Made by a program: the position numbers and the translations under genes
Origin: Prevotellaceae bacterium UBA711
GTDB taxonomy: Bacteria; Bacteroidota; Bacteroidia; Bacteroidales; Bacteroidaceae
Length of the DNA: 10,714 nt
Reading direction: 5' to 3'
NCBI GenBank assembly: GCA_002297545.1
Contig: DBLZ01000014.1
Location: 1 to 10,714 of the forward strand
In this document: positions 6,909 to 10,714 of the stretch, piece by piece
Numbering within the stretch: the stretch's first letter is position 1
How the letters are laid out: every line of letters begins with the position of its first letter
Notes under the pieces: model-generated
Databases searched by the model: none
What the model saw: only the letters and a program-made list of their open reading frames with translations
What the model was told of the DNA's origin: nothing

Positions 6909-7297
6909 AACTGAGGCCCTAGGAATTGCCCATTACTGTCAGAACGAGCAACTCAAGACCCCACGCCGATATGAATATACTATCCACCCATCTATATAAC
7001 GATACCACTATGCCAGCAAAACCATCCCGCTATCATGATGATACATCAAGATGGATGGAAGCTATGCGCATAGCATCGTTTACAGGTGGATTGACATAAA
7101 TCATACCCATGGGCATCTATCATTGCCATGCTCCTTGACAGTAATTGAAGAGTTTCCTAGGCTTTCAGTTCGTCAGAGAACAAAGCGCGTGATAAACGCC
7201 TTTTCTATAATATGGATCCCCACAACACAGGTGCCTAACACTTTAAGCATCGAACTCCCGACATGTCACATGCAGTGCATATCATCGGCGTGAAGAC
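6870..7297 (-). ncRNA. Candidate structured RNA of about 425 nt, or attenuated leader
   Basis: This unit is defined by signals: a near-perfect Bacteroidetes promoter at 7332-7302 and a canonical intrinsic terminator at 6908-6870, both on the minus strand, with no ORF longer than about 30 codons between. The interior holds several local dyads. Near the 5' end CACTGCAT pairs with ATGC(tta)AGTG. In the middle, GCTTTGTTC can pair with GAACTGAAAGC. GCTATGCGCATAGC (7074-7061) is a 14-bp palindrome, and CCATCC/GGATGG encloses about 25 nt at 7058-7022. A 27-codon ORF (near 7130-7047, MAMIDAHGYDL...CKRC) follows an AGGAG but looks incidental. I looked for tmRNA, RNase P, SRP and tRNA hallmarks and found none, and I cannot exclude 6S RNA. 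Because the terminator lies just before the membrane-protein operon, it may instead be a long riboregulatory leader. Longer plus-strand frames across this stretch have no recognisable product. Confidence 0.5.
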
Positions 7298-7301
7298 ATC
7301 G

Positions 7302-7332
7302 CAAAGATACGACTTTATATCAATACGGCAAA
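7302..7332 (-). promoter_or_regulatory. Consensus promoter of the candidate RNA
   Basis: On the minus strand TTTG (7332-7329), 19 bases, then TATCTTTG (7309-7302): full agreement with the Bacteroidetes consensus, with the same -7 box as the pflB promoter. The predicted start is near 7296. It reads leftward through 7300-6870. The nearest annotated start codon in its path is about 500 bp away. Confidence 0.8.
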
Positions 7333-7545
7333 AGAAATACGGGATATTTTACGGAACTGTATCTCATAACCATACACAGGCAACCATGCTATCCAGACCA
7401 CTCCATAGGCAGACAGTGTGTCCTGAGTTTAGTCAAACCTTACTATGGAAGCCAACTGTACAGAGTAGTCATTTAACCATAAATCCGGCTCCTTACCATC
7501 TTGATGGAAGGAAGCAACAGCCCTGACGGCCAGTAGGACGCAGTT
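7333..7545. other. Intergenic stretch without a supported gene
   Basis: Between the candidate RNA promoter and the hairpin downstream of the regulator gene I see no promoter match, no strong hairpin and no credible ORF. Plus-strand frames here have no recognisable motif. Confidence 0.5.
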
Positions 7546-7580
7546 ATCCCGATGGCGCACAGGGATGGCGCCATCGGGAT
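7546..7580 (-). terminator. 13-bp hairpin downstream of the regulator gene
   Basis: ATCCCGATGGCGC (7546-7558) and its perfect complement (7568-7580) enclose a 9-nt loop. It lies 74 bp past the stop of the Cro/CI regulator and probably ends or stabilises that mRNA. It lacks a T run on either strand, so it may not be a classical terminator. Its right arm and the next 30 bases resemble the sequence after the hairpin at 10075-10108. Confidence 0.55.
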
Positions 7581-7654
7581 TCCCTTATCATCTGTTCCTT
7601 ATCTGGTGCCGGGACAGGTGGGCAGACCAGCTCACCTGGAATAACGCATGTCAA

Positions 7655-7867
7655 TCAATCTTCCACAGACGCATACTCCAATATGTCGCCCGGCTGACAG
7701 TCCAACTCGCGGCAGACAGCCTCCAGGGTGGAGAAGCGCACGGCCTTGGCCTTGCCCGTTTTGAGGATAGAGAGATTGGCTGGGGTAAGGCCCACACGCT
7801 CGGCCAGTTCGCCAAGGGAGATCTTGCGGCGGGCCATCATGACATCGAGGTTTACTATTATAGGCAT
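7655..7867 (-). CDS. Cro/CI-type HTH regulator, YozG-like
   Basis: This 70-aa DNA-binding protein consists almost entirely of one helix-turn-helix of the Cro/CI (XRE) family. The HTH spans about residues 17-38, with turn and recognition helix in AERVGLTPANLSILKTGK. The C-terminal LEAVCRELDCQPGDILEY block is characteristic of the short YozG-like group, which recurs next to DUF2975 membrane proteins. The start MPIIVNLDVMMARRK is the usual N-terminus of that group, supporting ATG 7867. It follows the DUF2975 gene by 33 bp and is surely in the same operon. By analogy with other paired XRE/membrane modules it probably binds the twin dyads at the operon promoter and represses or tunes its own transcription, with the membrane partner modulating it. 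That regulatory link is inference. Confidence 0.9.
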   Translation of the reverse strand: MPIIVNLDVMMARRKISLGELAERVGLTPANLSILKTGKAKAVRFSTLEAVCRELDCQPGDILEYASVED

Positions 7868-7900
7868 ATCGTTTCGCTAAGATGTTTATACTATATGGAG

Positions 7901-8500
7901 TTATACCGTAAGGTCCTGCTCCTCCTTTATCCTCACACCCACGGCAAATATCTCCGTGAAAAGGGCCAGGAGCAGCATCAATCCCCATGAATACTGCAGG
8001 AAATAGGTCTGTACAACAAAACCATCAGGCTGGATTTGCGACACAGCGAGGACATGATACATATAAAGTTGCAGTTCCTTCAGTGCCCCAAAAACCATCA
8101 TGGAATAGATGAAATAACGCATGGCTCTCACGTTCTCTGGCACAAAGACCTTGCCGCGCAAGACACGCATAATGAGGTTGACCATACAGAATAAGGCATA
8201 GATGCAGAAAATGGCCACCGGTAGCTCGGCAAAAGAGAAGATGAGGTCCCTGTCGGACATGTCGACACCGACACGCAGGGAATCGGGGGCTGTCTGCACC
8301 ATGCGCTGGAGGGAGGCATTGTAGACCGAGTCACACATCCGTACATCCACAGTCCTCACGCCCAGCGACACAGTCATGTCCTGGCTCGTCACCGTGGACT
8401 GTTCGTTCCAGCCATCGAGAAATCCTGCATATATATCACGTGAAGTCACGCCGACAAAGAAGAGAACAATCAGGACTGTCAAAATTTTAATCTGTTTCAT
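7901..8500 (-). CDS. DUF2975 membrane protein
   Basis: This 199-aa integral membrane protein has four predicted helices: about residues 4-20, 92-113, 128-151 and 165-188. A roughly 70-residue extracytoplasmic or periplasmic loop lies between helices 1 and 2 (WNEQSTVTSQDMTVSLGVRT onward). The segment GKVFVPENVRAMRYF between helices 2 and 3, and the C-terminal GVRIKEEQDLTV right after the last helix, are typical of DUF2975. The family is known mainly for being encoded directly upstream of a small YozG-like regulator, exactly as here (33-bp gap). The ATG at 8500 begins a lysine-containing start followed by helix 1. The function is not established; a sensor or anti-regulator role for the paired HTH protein is inference. 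Expression should come from the promoter at 8627-8597. Confidence 0.88.
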   Translation of the reverse strand: MKQIKILTVLIVLFFVGVTSRDIYAGFLDGWNEQSTVTSQDMTVSLGVRTVDVRMCDSVYNASLQRMVQTAPDSLRVGVDMSDRDLIFSFAELPVAIFCIYALFCMVNLIMRVLRGKVFVPENVRAMRYFIYSMMVFGALKELQLYMYHVLAVSQIQPDGFVVQTYFLQYSWGLMLLLALFTEIFAVGVRIKEEQDLTV

Positions 8501-8579
8501 ACGTCACAATAGTTTTAGGTGAATAACATGTTGGTTGGTTGAAGGGATCGTTGCGCACCAATGCCTTTCAGTAATCATT

Positions 8580-8594
8580 TATCGATTTTCGATA
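8580..8594. promoter_or_regulatory. Operator candidate A of the DUF2975 operon
   Basis: TATCGATTTTCGATA is a perfect 6-bp inverted repeat with a 3-base centre. It lies immediately downstream of the -7 box, at the predicted transcription start. It differs by one central base from site B at 8645-8659. A repressor bound here would block initiation. Confidence 0.7.
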
Positions 8595-8596
8595 TA

Positions 8597-8627
8597 CAAA
8601 TGTACGCCTTTTCTCCATAATGGCAAA
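8597..8627 (-). promoter_or_regulatory. Promoter of the DUF2975-regulator operon
   Basis: On the minus strand TTTG (8627-8624), 19 bases, then TACATTTG (8604-8597): a full consensus match. The predicted start is near 8590, inside operator A, leaving a leader of about 90 nt to the ATG at 8500. An additional 8-bp inverted repeat (ATAATGGC 8617-8624 with GCCATTAT 8636-8643) surrounds the -33 box. Confidence 0.82.
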
Positions 8628-8642
8628 GGAAAACGGCCATTA

Positions 8643-8661
8643 TTTATCGTTTTTCGATAAA
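8643..8661. promoter_or_regulatory. Operator candidate B of the DUF2975 operon
   Basis: TTTATCG (8643-8649) and CGATAAA (8655-8661) are perfect 7-bp arms around five T. The core 8645-8659 (TATCGTTTTTCGATA) repeats site A with one difference. It lies 15 bp upstream of the -33 box, with centres 65 bp apart, so the pair brackets the promoter. The co-encoded YozG-like protein is the natural candidate to bind. Confidence 0.7.
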
Positions 8662-8759
8662 CAACAGCAAGGCGAAGGCAAAATAGTGTATTGTCAGGTA
8701 GGAAACGGAAGCGTGGAATGGTTAGCATTGCCATCACCCATCAGCGCACAGGGATTGTG

Positions 8760-8942
8760 CGTGTTCTATAAATTGGTTTGAAACACTTTAGGTGCCATTG
8801 CAAATCAGATACCTGTATTGTATGAAGGAGCAAGCGAGCATCGTGACTGAATGACAAAAGACAGATGCGAGTGAGAGAGTTGCCAAAGTAACCAAGCAAC
8901 GTGGCATAACACCACAGAGACAAAAAGGATTTATAGAACACG
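8760..8942. mobile_element. MITE-like 183-bp element with 14-bp terminal inverted repeats
   Basis: CGTGTTCTATAAAT (8760-8773) is repeated exactly in inverted orientation at the other end (ATTTATAGAACACG, 8929-8942). The next few inner bases are also similar (TTGGTTTG versus CCTTTTTG on the opposite strand). The interior has no transposase. A GTG-initiated 66-codon frame that begins inside the right repeat (8941 to 8741, minus) is probably incidental. Length, perfect terminal repeats and intergenic position fit a miniature inverted-repeat transposable element moved by a transposase elsewhere. No clear target-site duplication was found in the immediate flanks, which weakens the call. Confidence 0.55.
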
Positions 8943-8966
8943 TCCTAAATTGCTACTGTTTTTACA

Positions 8967-8997
8967 ATGGCCATGCAATTGCCTGCCGCATGGCCAT
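8967..8997 (-). terminator. 10-bp hairpin downstream of the VOC gene
   Basis: ATGGCCATGC (8967-8976) pairs perfectly with GCATGGCCAT (8988-8997) around an 11-nt loop. It lies 46 bp beyond the VOC stop codon on the minus strand. It lacks a T run on that strand (TGTAAAAAC follows), so it may be a 3'-end stabilising structure rather than a true terminator. Between it and the stop is a run of eight G (9024-9031). Confidence 0.5.
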
Positions 8998-9043
8998 CAA
9001 TACGGTCTATGCAGGAAAATATCGGGGGGGGAGGTATTGTATT

Positions 9044-9430
9044 TTATGCCGTTATCTCCACATAGTTGCCTTCAGGATCGGCAACAGCGCTCTCATAGTA
9101 TCCGTCATCGGTAAATCTTGGGGCGCTCAGTATAGTGTTACCGTCGGTGCGCAATCGTTCGGTAAGCAAGTCAACGGCCTCGTTACTCCCTACTGCTATG
9201 GAAAAATGAGCCAATCCCCTCAGGCTGCCTCTACTGGCCGGGCTCTGCATATCAGGGATGTGCATTAGCTCAATGCGTGCTTTACCCTCTCCAAAGGATA
9301 GGAAATAGGATGTAAAGTTCTTAATTGGATTTACATACTTGGTTCCGCATTCCATATTGAAATACTTGGTGTAGAAAGTGCGCAGCAGTTCAATGTCTTC
9401 TGCCCATATTGCAATGTGATCTATTTTCAT
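9044..9430 (-). CDS. VOC superfamily protein (glyoxalase/dioxygenase fold)
   Basis: This 128-aa single-domain cytoplasmic protein has two beta-alpha-beta-beta-beta halves. The usual metal-ligand quartet of the vicinal oxygen chelate fold is intact: His5 (KIDHIAIW), Glu54 (ARIELMH), His75 (GLAHFSIAV) and Glu125 (DPEGNYVEIT). The length and the C-terminal DPEGNYVEI motif are typical of glyoxalase/bleomycin-resistance-like members. The substrate cannot be read from sequence: lactoylglutathione lyase proper is unlikely, and a small-molecule lyase, epimerase or resistance role is open. The ATG at 9430 lies 8 bp after the stop of the DUF1349 gene, so the two are co-transcribed. GC content is lower than in the pfl genes. 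Confidence 0.9.
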   Translation of the reverse strand: MKIDHIAIWAEDIELLRTFYTKYFNMECGTKYVNPIKNFTSYFLSFGEGKARIELMHIPDMQSPASRGSLRGLAHFSIAVGSNEAVDLLTERLRTDGNTILSAPRFTDDGYYESAVADPEGNYVEITA

Positions 9431-9438
9431 GCTTATGC

Positions 9439-10047
9439 TTAGTCGTTTGACTCGCTATTGCTTTTCAACCATTGTTCCCTACGCAAATCAGGTACGTGCT
9501 TGACCGAGAAGTTCTCGAATTTGGCTCTGAAACCATTACCATCCGGACTGGCCCCCATCACTCCCACCATGACAGGATGATTATCTTGCAACCAAGCATT
9601 ACGCATCATCGTGTATTCCTTGTCGTCAAAAGAAAAGAAAACTTCCACGGCATCCAGCCGACGTACGGCTTTCATCCACACAAACGGAATGGGATGCTCT
9701 ACTGGAATGATGCTCCAATCACTCGTGTGATGGGTAACTACGGTACTAAGATTATATCTCCCATCCACAAACTCAATACCGGATTTGATATAATTCTCAT
9801 GGTCAATGCGCAACATCAGTCCCGACTGGTCGAAACGTGACTTGTAAGCTCCTGATATTTTAACCTTAACCTCAAACTCTCCACCACGTAAGGCATACAG
9901 AAATGGGGCATCATCCACAGTGAAACCATAATATGATATACGCCAAAAATCCGATTTGGGAGTAACATCCATCAATAGCGAGTCTTTTTCGATGCGCCAC
10001 TGTTCCGGTTCGTTGAACCATTGCATTCTTTCCAATGATTGTGCCAT
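9439..10047 (-). CDS. DUF1349 family protein (concanavalin-like fold)
   Basis: This 202-aa protein has no signal peptide and so is probably cytoplasmic. Family landmarks in order: MQWFNEPEQW (8-17), SDFWRISYYGF (32-42), SRFDQSGLMLRID (70-82), SGIEFVDGRYNLSTVVT (89-105), SDWS (109-112) and VGVMGASPDGNGF (161-173). These are the conserved blocks of DUF1349, a jelly-roll family related to concanavalin-like lectins/glucanases and to yeast regulatory protein YSP-type sequences. Enzymatic activity has not been established for it, and a carbohydrate- or small-ligand-binding role is inference. The ATG at 10047 is 8 residues before the first conserved block. The C-terminal tail is polar. It is first in a two-gene unit with the VOC protein. 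No good promoter lies in the 28 bp between its start and the upstream hairpin, so read-through from frdB is possible. Confidence 0.88.
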   Translation of the reverse strand: MAQSLERMQWFNEPEQWRIEKDSLLMDVTPKSDFWRISYYGFTVDDAPFLYALRGGEFEVKVKISGAYKSRFDQSGLMLRIDHENYIKSGIEFVDGRYNLSTVVTHHTSDWSIIPVEHPIPFVWMKAVRRLDAVEVFFSFDDKEYTMMRNAWLQDNHPVMVGVMGASPDGNGFRAKFENFSVKHVPDLRREQWLKSNSESND

Positions 10048-10074
10048 AAGGAGGTGTATAAGAAAATGTGTAAA

Positions 10075-10108
10075 GAATCCCGGTAGTACATTCGTGCCAC
10101 CGGGATTC
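10075..10108 (-). terminator. Terminator or attenuator hairpin after frdB
   Basis: GAATCCCGGT (10075-10084) and ACCGGGATTC (10099-10108) form a perfect 10-bp stem, with four more pairs inside (10086-10089 with 10094-10097). On the minus strand TTTACACATTTTC follows, an imperfect T tract. It lies 109 bp past the frdB stop and only 28 bp before the DUF1349 start, so it may end the fumarate reductase mRNA partially and meter expression of the next two genes. Confidence 0.65.
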
Positions 10109-10216
10109 CTGTTATCGCTTCTTCCTTATCTCGGATGCCACGCTATACGCACCAAGTGCATCGCACGTGCCATGCCATACTTTATAATATGTTATAATAA
10201 ATAAGGAACGGCAGGG

Positions 10217-10714
10217 TTAGTCGGCCAGTTTGGCCTTGATGAACTCGCGGTTGAGGCGTGCGATGTTGGAGATGGTCTCACACTTGGGGCATACGGCCTC
10301 GCAGGCACGGGTATTGGTGCAGTTACCGAAGCCCAACTCATCCATCTTGGCCACCATGGCCTTGGCACGGCGGGCAGCCTCTACCTGGCCCTGGGGCAGG
10401 AGGGCAAACTGACTCACCTTGGATGACACGAAGAGCATGGCAGATCCGTTCTTACATGCTGCCACACAGGCACCGCAACCGATGCAGCTGGCGCAGTCCA
10501 TGGCCTCGTCGGCAGCCTCCTTGGAGATGAGTATAGCGTTAGCGTCCTGTGCCTGACCGGTGCGGATACTGGTGTAGCCACCGGCCTGCATGATTTTCTC
10601 GAATGCCATACGGTCTACCATGCAGTCCTTGATGACAGGGAAGCCGGCAGAACGCCAAGGCTCCACGGTGATGACGTCACCGTCCTTGAACTTGCGCATG
10701 TAGAGCTGGCAGGT
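10217..10714 (-). CDS. frdB: Fumarate reductase/succinate dehydrogenase iron-sulfur subunit, partial
   Basis: The frame runs off the right edge, so the first part is missing: 165 codons are visible, starting TCQLYMRKFKDGD. The leading Cys would be the last ligand of the N-terminal [2Fe-2S] cluster. The C-terminal ferredoxin-like domain is complete, with CASCIGCGACVAAC (visible residues 74-87) and CTNTRACEAVCPKC (132-145), supplying the ligands of the [4Fe-4S] and [3Fe-4S] clusters. The protein passes electrons between the flavoprotein subunit and the membrane cytochrome b. In Bacteroidales the complex works chiefly as quinol:fumarate reductase, making succinate, although the motifs alone do not exclude succinate dehydrogenase. 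The VEPWRSAGFPVIKDCMVDR segment is typical of the Bacteroides-type B subunit. It is the last gene of its operon, as the family order C-A-B predicts. The ATG at 10699 is internal, not the start. Confidence 0.93.
   Translation of the reverse strand, partial: TCQLYMRKFKDGDVITVEPWRSAGFPVIKDCMVDRMAFEKIMQAGGYTSIRTGQAQDANAILISKEAADEAMDCASCIGCGACVAACKNGSAMLFVSSKVSQFALLPQGQVEAARRAKAMVAKMDELGFGNCTNTRACEAVCPKCETISNIARLNREFIKAKLAD

Noticed and set aside
6870..7297. Identification of the orphan unit as tmRNA or RNase P RNA
   Set aside because: No alanyl-tRNA-like ends or tag ORF ending in ALAA, and no GAGGAAAGTCC-type conserved core were found on either strand.
7051..7526. Two overlapping plus-strand ORFs of 80 and 87 codons
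   Set aside because: No plus-strand promoter, no recognisable motif, low-complexity composition; they oppose a minus-strand promoter and terminator that better explain part of the region.
8741..8941. 66-codon minus-strand ORF with a GTG start
   Set aside because: It begins inside the terminal inverted repeat of the MITE-like element, contains no motif and has no promoter of its own; treated as incidental to the repeat.
10048..10085. Perfect AAGGAGGTG on the plus strand followed by ATG and a six-codon ORF (MCKESR) that ends in the hairpin, like a leader peptide with attenuator
   Set aside because: No plus-strand gene follows, Bacteroidetes rarely use strong Shine-Dalgarno sites, and the hairpin is better explained as the minus-strand frdB terminator.
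1..10714. CRISPR array, tRNA or rRNA genes, integrase or phage genes
   Set aside because: No regularly spaced direct repeats, cloverleaf, rRNA segments or recombinase motifs were seen on either strand.

Overview
The window most likely comes from the chromosome of an anaerobic Bacteroidales bacterium (Prevotellaceae or Bacteroidaceae; the genus cannot be fixed from sequence alone). Four things point there. Several promoters match the Bacteroidetes primary sigma consensus (TTTG, 19-21 bases, TAnnTTTG). Start codons lack Shine-Dalgarno sequences. A DAP dehydrogenase sits beside pyruvate formate-lyase. The iron-sulfur subunit at the right edge is of the Bacteroides-type fumarate reductase.

Layout. 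Positions 1-373 hold no supported gene, only the terminator of ddh. ddh (meso-diaminopimelate dehydrogenase, minus strand) and pflB (pyruvate formate-lyase, plus strand) diverge from a 194-bp region that carries both promoters, a dyad operator candidate and a hairpin with a T run. pflB is followed after 213 bp, including a strong hairpin, by its activase pflA. A 57-codon ORF for a one-pass membrane peptide follows at 4805-4978. A minus-strand operon then runs from about 6790 to 5120: a polytopic VanZ-like membrane protein whose natural start codon looks mutated, a 63-aa lipoprotein joined to it by an ATGA overlap, and a TolB/PD40 beta-propeller lipoprotein, closed by a strong terminator. Upstream, 6870-7332 contains a near-perfect minus-strand promoter and, about 390 bp beyond it, an intrinsic terminator with no credible ORF between. 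This is a candidate structured RNA of about 425 nt, either free-standing or an attenuated leader of the operon. Next is a DUF2975 membrane protein plus YozG-like Cro/CI regulator pair. Its consensus promoter is bracketed by two almost identical dyads (TATCGwTTTTCGATA). A 183-bp MITE-like element with 14-bp perfect terminal inverted repeats lies between this pair and a two-gene unit of a VOC protein and a DUF1349 protein. The window ends inside frdB/sdhB.

How the genes work together. pflB, pflA and the fumarate reductase subunit belong to anaerobic mixed-acid metabolism: pyruvate to acetyl-CoA plus formate, and fumarate to succinate. ddh supplies meso-DAP for peptidoglycan and links to lysine synthesis. 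The DUF2975/regulator pair is probably a self-regulated module. The membrane protein/lipoprotein operon and the 57-aa peptide have no assigned role. The best candidates for something undescribed are the transcription unit at 6870-7332, the operator-promoter array at 8580-8661 and the MITE-like element at 8760-8942.
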